A DNA stretch of 8,967 nucleotides from Candidatus Sulfotelmatobacter sp. (lineage in GTDB: Bacteria > Acidobacteriota > Terriglobia > Terriglobales > Acidobacteriaceae): positions 1 to 8,967 of the forward strand of contig JASHRB010000044.1 of NCBI GenBank assembly GCA_030037575.1, given 5' to 3'. Under the pieces are notes generated by a model that was not told where the DNA came from, did not search any database, and worked only from the letters and a program-made list of their open reading frames with translations. The position numbers and the translations under genes are program-made. Below are positions 1-5,726 of the stretch, in pieces; the first letter of the stretch is position 1; every line of letters starts with the position of its first letter.

Positions 1-1
1 G

Positions 2-421
2 GAGAACAAGTATTACCTCACCCGGTGGGCGGAACTGTATTTCAGCCGCAATCGTTTCACGATCGAGCGTGATCAAACGCAGTCGCTTTACTTCCTCAAT
101 AACGACGTGCAACGCGCCGTAATCGACCAGGAACGCAAGGACAACAGCATTCAGGACTACATGAAAGACACCACATTGCCGTGTGTCGATGTGGAGATCA
201 AGAACGTCATCCTTGACGACCTGCGAGAGTCTCCGTATTCAGCGCGCATCGAATTTGACAAGGTGTACACCAATCCCGCGGATCATACCGAACTGAAGCG
301 GGAGCAATGGACCGTCAGCGTCACCTATGTCTTTCGCGAAAATGTGAAAAACCATGAGCTCGCCGTGAATCCCCTCGGTCTGACCATCGTGCGCTTCCGG
401 GCTGACCAGGCATTCAGCTAG
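2..421 (+). CDS. VirB8/TrbF-like type IV secretion/conjugation protein, 5' partial
   Basis: The reading frame is open from base 2, so the gene starts left of the window; 139 residues and a TAG stop are visible. VirB8-family proteins are inner-membrane bitopic scaffolds of type IV secretion systems, with an NTF2-like periplasmic domain. What is seen is only that domain: WAELYFSRNRF near the left edge, then an alternating strand pattern (CVDVEIKNVILDD, YSARIEFDKVYT, WTVSVTYVFR) and the tail VNPLGLTIVRFRADQAFS. The NPLG-hydrophobic-x-x-x-F/YR-x-D tail is the best marker of VirB8/TrbF. The N-terminal membrane helix must lie outside the window. No VirB9/TrbG gene follows, so the transfer operon ends or is broken here. 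Family assignment is from motif memory; TrbF or TraE-like is an equally good name. Confidence 0.8.
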   Translation, partial: ENKYYLTRWAELYFSRNRFTIERDQTQSLYFLNNDVQRAVIDQERKDNSIQDYMKDTTLPCVDVEIKNVILDDLRESPYSARIEFDKVYTNPADHTELKREQWTVSVTYVFRENVKNHELAVNPLGLTIVRFRADQAFS

Positions 422-1099
422 GAATTCATCGACCTGCCCAGGGGCTTATTCATGTGCTTTCATGCTGCGAATCCGGCTGGCTCTTCCGACCTGTCTCTGT
501 GCCTCGTGCAGCAGGCGAACAGAGCCGTTCGAGACGCAAGTACGGAGGCGAATTGAGCCTTCTTTCGGGCGGACACTTCCGCTCGAATCGCGCTGCCATT
601 GCGCCGAACTTTCGCAGCCAATGTGCAGATGAAAACTTAGCTCTGGCAATCGTGCAACGCCGCTTGAGAAGGTCTGACAACCAACAGGTTTCCATTCGAT
701 AAATCAGGGGACCTGTGAGCAGTTCCGCTCGTACGAAACCCATAGCAGAGGCGGCCCTTTCTGCCGTCAAGGGTAAAGCTGCCGCCAGCCACAAAACCGG
801 CTGTCCTGTGACTGCTCGGGCCGCCCTGCACAGCACCTCTCCAGTACGAGGGAATGAAGTTTTTTGACTCTTCCGGCTTTTTAGTGGGTAAGAGGCTGGT
901 GGATCGTCGAAGCCGTAGTGGCTCTTGCTGTGGGAAAGTGGGAAATGTCCTCTATTTTCCATCTTTTCCACGGCCTTTCAGGTTTCGCCAGCACGCTGCT
1001 CACTGCAGGGGAGAGCATTACAGTCCTTGCCGAAGTCGTAATACCCACTACAAACCCTGAATTCCCAGTTTTTTAAACGCTCGTAAAAGGAGAAAAACA
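422..1099. other. 678-bp stretch without a convincing gene
   Basis: Short reading frames exist on both strands (for example 454-702 plus and 450-971 minus), but none has a recognisable domain, a clear ribosome site or a protein-like composition; they are rich in Arg, Ser and Cys as expected of chance frames. The one structured item is the long imperfect palindrome at 927-974. The last 20 bases hold the ribosome site of the ArdC gene. It may be decayed DNA plus a leader region for ardC. Confidence 0.5.
927..974. repeat. Imperfect 48-bp palindrome with GTGGGAAA-type half repeats
   Basis: The arms GCTGTGGGAAAG (927-938) and CTTTTCCACGGC (963-974) pair over 12 positions, two of them G-T. After two mismatches the inner blocks GGAAA (941-945) and TTTCC (956-960) pair again. 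The left arm also carries two direct GTGGGAAA-like copies (930-937 and 938-945 with one difference), and the right arm carries their inverted counterparts. It lies about 125 bp upstream of the ArdC gene and is not followed by a T run, so a protein-binding site or RNA hairpin is more likely than a terminator. Its function is unknown. Confidence 0.55.
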
Positions 1100-2023
1100 A
1101 TGCAGAGAACCGAAAAGCAAGACATTTACACCCGGATTACCAACCTGATCATCAGCCACTTAGAAAAAGGCGTGAGGCCCTGGGTTCGGCCATGGGACGC
1201 CGAACATGCAGCAGGACGGATTACGCGCCCACTCCGTCACAATGGGAAGCCCTACAGCGGAATCAACGTTCTCTCTCTGTGGGCAAGCGCCATGGCGCAA
1301 AACTTCGCGGCTCCCATCTGGATGACCTTCAAACAGGCACTGAAGCTTGACGCCCACATCCGCGAGGGCGAGACAGGCTCGCTTGTCGTCTACGCAGATA
1401 ACATCAAGCGAAAAGAAACCGACGAAAAGACGGGCAACGAAATCGACCGGGAAATCCCATTCCTTAAGGGGTACAGCGTCTTCAACGTGGAGCAAATCGA
1501 CGGCTTGCCGGAAATTTACTACGCGAAAGCCGCACCTACACTTGACCCTGTGGTCCGCATTGAACATGCGGAAAAGTTCTTCGCAGCGCTGGGAGCGACC
1601 ATCCGACACGGCGGAAATCGTGCGTTTTACAGCATTGCCGCCGATGCGATCCAGATGCCGCCATTCGAGAGTTTCCAAGACGCGGACGACTATTACGCGA
1701 CTCTCGCCCATGAATGCACCCACTGGACAGGCGGCAAGACCCGGCTTGACCGTGACTTCGGCGGGCATCGCTTCGGGAGCGAAGCTTACGCGGTCGAGGA
1801 ACTGGTTGCCGAACTCGGGGCCGCTTTCCTGTGCGCCGATCTGGAGCTTAATCTTGAGCCCCGCGAAGATCATGCCTCCTATATCGCAATCTGGCTGACA
1901 GTCCTGGCTGCGGACAATCGAGCAGTGTTCACCGCCGCCGCTCACGCACAACGCGCGGCCGAGTTTATCAACAGCAGAGCCACGGAGGCCGTCGCGCAAG
2001 TCACCACGACTTGCGCCGCATGA
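1100..2023 (+). CDS. ardC: ArdC-like antirestriction protein (ssDNA-binding domain plus zincin-like peptidase domain)
   Basis: This 307-residue protein matches the usual length and domain order of ArdC/DUF1738 proteins, which travel on conjugative plasmids and ICEs and protect incoming DNA from host restriction. Residues 5-130 form the N-terminal ssDNA-binding domain: IYTRITNLIISHLEKGVRPWVRPW, then the typical NGKPYSGINVLSLW block at 48-61 and TFKQALKLDAHIREGE at 76-91. Residues 150-290 form the zincin-like metallopeptidase domain, with HECTH at 204-208 (an HExxH site) and EELVAELGAAFLCA at 233-246 supplying the downstream acidic ligand. The ATG start is fixed by AGGAG at 1088-1092. It stands alone downstream of a VirB8-like fragment, which fits a transfer-associated role. 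All expected catalytic residues are present and the gene appears intact. A TraC-type primase relationship is an alternative label for the same N-terminal domain. Confidence 0.85.
   Translation: MQRTEKQDIYTRITNLIISHLEKGVRPWVRPWDAEHAAGRITRPLRHNGKPYSGINVLSLWASAMAQNFAAPIWMTFKQALKLDAHIREGETGSLVVYADNIKRKETDEKTGNEIDREIPFLKGYSVFNVEQIDGLPEIYYAKAAPTLDPVVRIEHAEKFFAALGATIRHGGNRAFYSIAADAIQMPPFESFQDADDYYATLAHECTHWTGGKTRLDRDFGGHRFGSEAYAVEELVAELGAAFLCADLELNLEPREDHASYIAIWLTVLAADNRAVFTAAAHAQRAAEFINSRATEAVAQVTTTCAA
1994..2016. repeat. Perfect 8-bp inverted repeat at the ArdC 3' end
   Basis: GCGCAAGT (1994-2001) and ACTTGCGC (2009-2016) flank a 7-base loop, within the last codons of the ArdC gene. It could form an RNA hairpin, but there is no T tract after it, so it is not a canonical intrinsic terminator. 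Confidence 0.4.
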
Positions 2024-2295
2024 TACGAGTGGAAAGATCATGGTCCCATCAAGAATTTCCACCGGGCGGCTCGACATCGGAAGCTTGCGCCATAGAAGTT
2101 TTGGCTGGTAATAAACGAGGCTTCATAGGAGCCATCTGGCTAAAATCGGCGAGATCGGGAGACACCGGTCAACGATATATTGGAATGCGCTGTCCACCGC
2201 GTGTGCCAATGTACGCCAGAATCACCGAACGTGCTAAGTTTTAGACAATAACATCCGTGCCTGCAGCGCGTCTGGGAGCGCAAAAGAGGTCTATC

Positions 2296-2472
2296 GTGGC
2301 CATTCGCGAACAGAAGAAGACCCCAACTCCCGAAATTCTCAGCGGTTGGAAAAGCATTGCCCGACATCTTGGAATGGAAGTTCGAACCATACAGCGTTAC
2401 GAACGGCAAATAGGTTTACCGATTCGCCGGCCCGCGGGAAAGCTGCGGGGAGTAGGGCGTTTCTCTAGTTAG
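2296..2472 (+). pseudogene. Truncated helix-turn-helix protein, acidobacterial 'GWKxIAxxLG' type
   Basis: The 58-residue frame carries a MerR/excisionase-like winged HTH: LSGWKSIARHLGMEVRTIQRYERQIGLP at about residues 15-42, then IRRPAGKLRG. In relatives I know from Acidobacteriota this is followed by an '..A.ATKAELDAWI'-like end of the domain and often a longer C-terminal region. Here the match stops at LRG and the frame ends 6 residues later at TAG, so the gene is truncated. GTG at 2296 is preferred to the earlier in-frame GTG at 2257 because AGAGG lies 6 bases before it. The same frame stays open after the TAG until 2751. Its DNA target and role are unknown; a broken regulator is the best reading. 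Confidence 0.6.
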
Positions 2473-2751
2473 CTCGCGTGGCGAAGGAACACAATTGTTC
2501 AACAGCGCCTATCCTGCTTGGCGGGCGAATTCTGGCGAGGCAACTGGGTCCCCCGCTCCGACTTCACCCATCCGACCGAAGTTGTTTCGCTGCCCGGTGG
2601 CTACTTCCCTCCATTTCGCGCCTTATTCATTAGTGAGGTGTTCGCAAGCAGAACGGAGTATGAGAACTATGGGCTGGACTTTGATGGTAACCCCTGTCTA
2701 AACGCCAACTATCGTAGTCGCACCAAGGCCTTCAATACCCAGTTCTGCTGA
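2473..2751 (+). pseudogene. Unidentified open remnant, in frame with the truncated HTH gene
   Basis: Directly after the TAG that ends the HTH frame, the same frame is open for 92 codons to TGA. The likely coding-like part begins near the TTG at 2518: AGEFWRGNWVPRSDF, SLPGGYFPPFRALFISEVF, then EYENYGLDFDGNPCLNANY and a C-terminal Cys. The composition (aromatics, Gly/Asn, few rare codons) is more protein-like than neighbouring chance frames, but I recognise no family. It may be the tail of a secreted or cell-surface protein brought in by a deletion, or the distal part of the HTH gene behind a nonsense codon. No convincing ribosome site is present. Confidence that this is or was coding is low. 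Confidence 0.25.
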
Positions 2752-3178
2752 GACGGTCACTTCGGGGTACTTCTAGGAAACTTCGTCTGGAGTGGAGCAG
2801 GAACATTCCAGCGTTGTCAGACTACCTGGCGAGGTCGTTCTGATTTCACCGTTCATTACGCGAAACTGACTTCGGAGCATTTCAGCGGTCAGCTCGGTCA
2901 ACAGAGTTCACCTTGCGGCAAAGAGACGATGGTGTTCGACAGTTCGACACGCTTCGATTCGGAGGTCCAATGCCACGGTATCTTATTCACCCACCCGCAT
3001 CAGAACCTGCACCAAACGTGAGCTGAGCTGTTATCCACTAGGCTGATTTCCAGGCCAAGGTGTAGGTATTGAAATATCGCGTTTTGACCCTGGACCGAAG
3101 ATCGGGCCGATTCTCGCATCAGTTTCCCCGTACGCCCTATGTTATTTCCGAACGATAAGGAAGAATCTATTGTCTTCG
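2752..3178. other. 427-bp stretch without a recognisable gene
   Basis: No frame of useful length, RNA gene, strong hairpin or mobile end could be seen. It separates plus-strand remnants from the minus-strand isomerase gene, whose stop lies at 3179-3181, and no obvious terminator hairpin for that gene is visible. It is probably decayed intergenic DNA. Confidence 0.45.
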
Positions 3179-4144
3179 CTACGAGAGGAACTTCACAGTC
3201 TTTTCCACCAACTCAGCGGTCGGCTTGTAGGGATCACCCGGGGCATCGTACTCGATCGAGCAATATCCCTTGAATCCATGCTTTGTGAGAATCTGAAACG
3301 CTTTCGCCAGGTCAACGTGAGAGGCCCTGCCGTGATCGTCCACCTCGCCATCCTTGACGTGGCAGATGCCGTAGGCATGCGCGAACATGGCTTCCATCGC
3401 CCGGTTCTGGAATTCCTCGTCGTGGGCAGCGAGGGAATTGCCAAAATCTGGCAAAGCTCGCAACCACGCACTGTTCACCTTCTCAATGATCTGCACGATG
3501 AAAAACGGATCTTCGCTGACGGGGTTGTCATTCTCCAGATGCACCACGACGTTCTTCTTCGCCGCATACTCGGCCACCCGCGCCAGCGTATCAACTGCGC
3601 GCCCGACATCCGGCTTTGAATCCTTGGCGCCATCAACGTGAGTGCGAATGCTCGGCGAACCCAGAGCCACGCATACATCAATCCAGCGCATGCTTCCGGT
3701 GACAGCCTTTTCGCGCTCCGCCTTGTCGAATGCATACTGGCTGTGACCCTGATCGACGGCAATGTCAACGACCGACGAGTGAGCACGTTCCACTGCCGCT
3801 CGAAACTGCTCCAGATATTTCGCATCGGTCGATGAAAAAACCGGACTCCAGGGCTCGATGTGGTGAACCTTAAACTTCTCAGCGACGTGCGCCGCAAAAT
3901 CCTTTAGCTCCAGCTGCTGCGACAACGGCACGGTGCTGGGAGTCTTGCCGTCCCAGCCCTTCCAGCCCACGATAAATTCGCGAAAGGGATACGCCGCTAC
4001 CGCAACCCGCTGCCGCGGATCTGTAGGAAAGTTCTCTGAGGGTCCAGCGGTGGCGGTCCCGTAAGCAAAGGTGGGCCAAAGCCACGCCCCCGCTGCCACG
4101 CCCGCGCACTGCCCAAGAAATTGTCTTCGATTGCTTGCGCTCAT
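3179..4144 (-). CDS. Tat-exported sugar phosphate isomerase/epimerase-like TIM-barrel protein
   Basis: This 321-residue protein belongs to the xylose isomerase-like/AP endonuclease 2 TIM-barrel superfamily. Such enzymes isomerise or epimerise sugars and sugar derivatives with a divalent metal; the substrate cannot be told here. The N-terminus SASNRRQFLGQCAGVAAGAWLW has a twin-arginine motif (RRQFL, residues 6-10) and a hydrophobic stretch, so export to the periplasm is expected. Barrel landmarks are VAAYPFREF (49-57), HHIEPWSP (94-101), the metal-site candidates HLENDNP with E204, LPDFGN with D233, CHVKDGE with H262 and SIEYD with E298. The chosen ATG (4144) puts the Tat motif at the N-terminus; a longer frame to 4345 would bury it. 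No strong Shine-Dalgarno sequence is seen. The gene looks complete and stands alone. Such proteins are common in Acidobacteriota and Planctomycetota. Confidence 0.82.
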   Translation of the reverse strand: MSASNRRQFLGQCAGVAAGAWLWPTFAYGTATAGPSENFPTDPRQRVAVAAYPFREFIVGWKGWDGKTPSTVPLSQQLELKDFAAHVAEKFKVHHIEPWSPVFSSTDAKYLEQFRAAVERAHSSVVDIAVDQGHSQYAFDKAEREKAVTGSMRWIDVCVALGSPSIRTHVDGAKDSKPDVGRAVDTLARVAEYAAKKNVVVHLENDNPVSEDPFFIVQIIEKVNSAWLRALPDFGNSLAAHDEEFQNRAMEAMFAHAYGICHVKDGEVDDHGRASHVDLAKAFQILTKHGFKGYCSIEYDAPGDPYKPTAELVEKTVKFLS

Positions 4145-4453
4145 GCGCGAAAGTGTAACAGACAATGTCACCGCGCTGGAGACATCCGCTAGTACCAAGG
4201 AAAAACCATTTGGAGACGACCCTGGAAATGCTGTTGTAGAACTAGGGAGGCCGCGGAGTCTGTAGCTTTGCGAGCCCATCTCCAGGAGTCCCCAAAATGG
4301 TGATAAGCAGATCGAAGCATACCCGGAAAACTCCGCATCCCACAAGCCTCCCCCGAGAGGCCTTTCCCGCCCAATAAAATCAATGCGAATACCGCGTTTG
4401 ACTTCGAGGGAAAGAACTCAACCCCCTATGGAGGTCTGTTTCCTGTAGCCACG
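4145..4453. other. 309-bp spacer upstream of the isomerase gene
   Basis: This separates the minus-strand isomerase start from the plus-strand IS1380 remnant. It should contain the isomerase promoter and possibly the left end of the IS1380 element, but I could not identify a confident -35/-10 pair or a terminal inverted repeat. A short GC-rich hairpin (around CCCCCGAGAGGCC, near 4352-4364) is present. No gene is supported. Confidence 0.4.
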
Positions 4454-4762
4454 ATGTTAGAGAGACTCAAGTTCCGGGAGTTGATCGAAGAAATCATAAC
4501 GGTGAAGCGGAGGTTGCGAGCGATGTCGTTCTGTCGTTCTACCAATTCCTGCTGAGCATGATGCTGGCGATTTATGTGGGCTTCACGCGCTTGCATCATA
4601 TTGGGTATGTGGCCAAGGATCCGATGATGACGCGCATTCTGAAGGTGTTGGCGCTGCCGGTGCAGAGCACTATCGGCGGTTTCTGGATTGCTTGTATGGG
4701 GTGTGGCCCAGCAACTGTTGCAGATGCGACAGAAGATGCGGAGCAGGGTCTTCCTCGATAGC
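4454..4762 (+). pseudogene. IS1380-family transposase, N-terminal remnant with three frame breaks
   Basis: Pieced across three frames, the translation follows the N-terminal region of IS1380-type DDE transposases: LERLKFRELIEEIITVKRR from ATG 4454, MSF, then YQFLLSMMLAIYVGFTRLHH, YVAKDPMMTRILKVLALPVQST, RFLDCL and GVAQQLLQMRQKMRSRVF. The first break is an 8-bp tandem duplication (4525-4540); removing one copy restores SF-YQF exactly. The second is an apparent 1-base loss near 4670. The third, near 4706, looks like an extra TG in GTGTGG. The catalytic core is absent: homology stops at about 4758, next to the left end of the IS200-like element, and I see no continuation beyond that element. Family recognition is from memory of the SRLHH...DPML..ILKV..LPVQST pattern. 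It is non-functional. Confidence 0.7.
4525..4540. repeat. 8-bp tandem duplication GTCGTTCT x2
   Basis: Two adjacent identical copies, 4525-4532 and 4533-4540, lie inside the IS1380 transposase remnant. Deleting one gives codons ATG TCG TTC TAC CAA TTC, which matches the family, so the duplication is the frameshifting mutation rather than part of the original element. Confidence 0.8.
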
Positions 4763-4811
4763 TTTAGTGTCCCCATCGGGGATGGTGGAAACCCCTCGCC
4801 TTCAGGCGAAG
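4763..4811 (+). repeat. IS200-type left end, one arm of a 49-bp inverted repeat pair
   Basis: It is identical at 48 of 49 positions to the reverse complement of 7107-7155; the only difference is GGTGG here versus GGTTG in the other copy. It contains two small hairpins of the kind recognised as single-stranded DNA by Y1 transposases. Confidence 0.85.
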
Positions 4812-4835
4812 CAAGATTTGGTGTAACGCGGTCGG

Positions 4836-5244
4836 GTGCGACATTACCGACTGGGAGCGCACACGAAGAGCGACCTGAAGGTGCATCTGGTTTTTGTGCC
4901 GAAGTATGGCAAGGCGGTGTTGACGGGCGAGGTCGCGATTCGGGTGCGCGACCTCCTGCGCCAACTCGCCATGGAACATGAACTGGAGATTGTGTCCGGC
5001 AAGGTCGCACGGGATCACGTTCACCTGTTCGTCTCCTATCGCCCCTCACCGCCAGGTATCCTCGCGCCCAGAAATGCCTCCCCCAGAATTTCTTCCGTAA
5101 CGAGGGAAACTCCTGCAGCAGCACCCGGGAGCTGACCCCTTTGAGCCACTGCATGATCTGGCTCACTTGCTCAGGTACCATTACCGACGAGATGATCCGA
5201 GAATACACATCGCCGACGACAGTCGATTTCCAATCGACAACCCC
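4836..5244 (+). pseudogene. tnpA: IS200-type Y1 transposase TnpA, internally inverted and frame-disrupted
   Basis: Starting at GTG 4836, plus-strand residues 1-70 read RHYRLGAHTKSDLKVHLVF...VLTGEVAIRVRDLLRQ...VSGKVARDHVHLFVSYRP. This includes the HUH-type His-Val-His pair (5016-5024) of IS200 TnpA. At 5046 plus-strand homology stops. The next 41 family residues, QVSQIMQWLKGVSSRV... to ...FWARGYLAV, are on the minus strand between 5169 and 5046. Plus-strand homology resumes at 5171 as SGTITDEMIREY, whose Tyr codon (5204-5206) would be the catalytic nucleophile. After a further deletion of about 24 bases and a frame change comes IADDSRFPIDNP (5209-5244). All functional residues are recognisable, but no intact protein can be made. 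The long minus-strand frame through this region is an artefact of the inversion. Confidence 0.8.
5046..5169 (-). other. 124-bp inverted segment inside tnpA
   Basis: Read on minus it gives 41 codons of the TnpA centre in the correct order. If it is flipped back in place, the left join becomes CGC CCC CAA GTG (RP-QV). The right join becomes GCG GTG A plus CTCAGG, and needs one extra G to read AV-SSGT. Both joins then match the family, so the breakpoints are accurate to about 1 base and one base was lost at a join. No inverted repeats longer than a few bases flank the breakpoints. Confidence 0.8.
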
Positions 5245-5250
5245 TGGAAC

Positions 5251-5271
5251 CCCTCGGCTTCCAGTCGAGGG
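5251..5271 (+). repeat. IS200-type right-end hairpin
   Basis: CCCTCGGCT (5251-5259), a TCC loop and AGTCGAGGG (5263-5271) form a 9-bp stem with one G-T pair. It differs at two positions from the equivalent hairpin of the short copy (6941-6961, minus strand). A second hairpin, GTCGAT-TTCCA-ATCGAC (5222-5238), lies just upstream and falls within the last TnpA codons. Confidence 0.75.
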
Positions 5272-5308
5272 TTGTTCAGTTTTGTAAAAGCCAAGTGCCG
5301 CAAGGATA

Positions 5309-5593
5309 TTACCTTCGCTTGGCAGAGGCGCGGTTCCCTCGTGCCAGATACTGCTGATCGAGCGCTTGGCGTATCAGTGTCTTGATCACCGCCTGACGAC
5401 TGATGTTCAACTCTTTGGCGGCCCTGTCCAGTTCTTCCAGCATGCCCGACGCCAGGTCAACGTTCACCCTCTGGATCGGACCCATCATGCGCCCATTATT
5501 GGTGAAGATCCGTGACATACCCTTGCCTTCGTCCGCAAAGCGGACGATGGCTTCTGCCGATACCGGTTTCCGACGTCTACGAGTGCTACGCAT
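5309..5593 (-). CDS. Ribbon-helix-helix (CopG-type) antitoxin-like DNA-binding protein, no adjacent toxin
   Basis: This 94-residue basic protein has a C-terminal ribbon-helix-helix: strand QRVNVDL (41-47), helix ASGMLEELDRAAKEL (48-62), turn NISR and helix QAVIKTLIRQALDQQ (67-81). The RVNVDL....LEELDRAAKELNISRQAVIK pattern is typical of CopG/BrnA-like antitoxins, which dimerise, bind their own promoter and neutralise a toxin such as BrnT. The N-terminus is Arg-rich (RSTRRRRKP) and may contact DNA or a partner. ATG 5593 is supported by AGGAG about 10 bases upstream; the frame continues to 5785 but that extension has no homology. I found no toxin gene on either side: the 133 bp upstream contain none and downstream is the IS200 right end. 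It is therefore an orphan antitoxin or a stand-alone regulator. Confidence 0.7.
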   Translation of the reverse strand: MRSTRRRRKPVSAEAIVRFADEGKGMSRIFTNNGRMMGPIQRVNVDLASGMLEELDRAAKELNISRQAVIKTLIRQALDQQYLARGNRASAKRR

Positions 5594-5726
5594 AAAGTTG
5601 CTGCTCCTGCTTGGTGGCCTTCCAAAGCTGACCAACCAATCTGCATTGCGGATGAGTGAACTCGTTTTGGAAAACACAGGATTCACTCCTTGACAGGTAA
5701 GAGCACTCACCGACGTAATCGACCTG

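Larger units (their letters stand above)
4763..5281 (+). mobile_element. IS200/IS605-family element, degraded, with scrambled transposase
   Basis: IS200-like elements carry one small Y1 HUH transposase (TnpA) and subterminal hairpins instead of terminal inverted repeats. Here a left end with two hairpins (CCCCATCGGGG at 4771-4781 and TCGCC-TTCA-GGCGA at 4796-4809) is followed by the TnpA remnant and then a right-end hairpin (5251-5271). The boundaries come from comparison with the second copy at 6930-7155: the shared left end starts at TTTAGTGTCC and the right-end similarity fades around AGTT (5278-5281). Exact tips could differ by several bases. At about 519 bp it is short for an IS200 element because the transposase has lost roughly 24 bases near its 3' end. 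Confidence 0.75.

Noticed and set aside
450..971. 173-residue minus-strand frame and overlapping plus-strand frames in the VirB8-ArdC gap
   Set aside because: Several overlapping frames on both strands with chance-like composition, and no recognisable domain.
927..974. MraZ box upstream of a division cluster
   Set aside because: The GTGGGAAA repeats resemble it, but no mraZ or dcw gene follows and the symmetry is inverted rather than purely direct.
1994..2016. Intrinsic terminator of the ArdC gene
   Set aside because: The stem is good but it lies inside the coding sequence and lacks a following T run.
1160..2077. 305-residue minus-strand frame opposite ArdC
   Set aside because: It is antisense to a gene with clear domain motifs, and its Cys/Arg/Val-rich translation has no family features.
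4426..5208. 260-residue minus-strand frame beginning with convincing IS200 TnpA residues
   Set aside because: Only about 41 residues match TnpA; the rest is antisense to the TnpA N-terminus and to the IS1380 remnant. It exists because of the 124-bp inversion.
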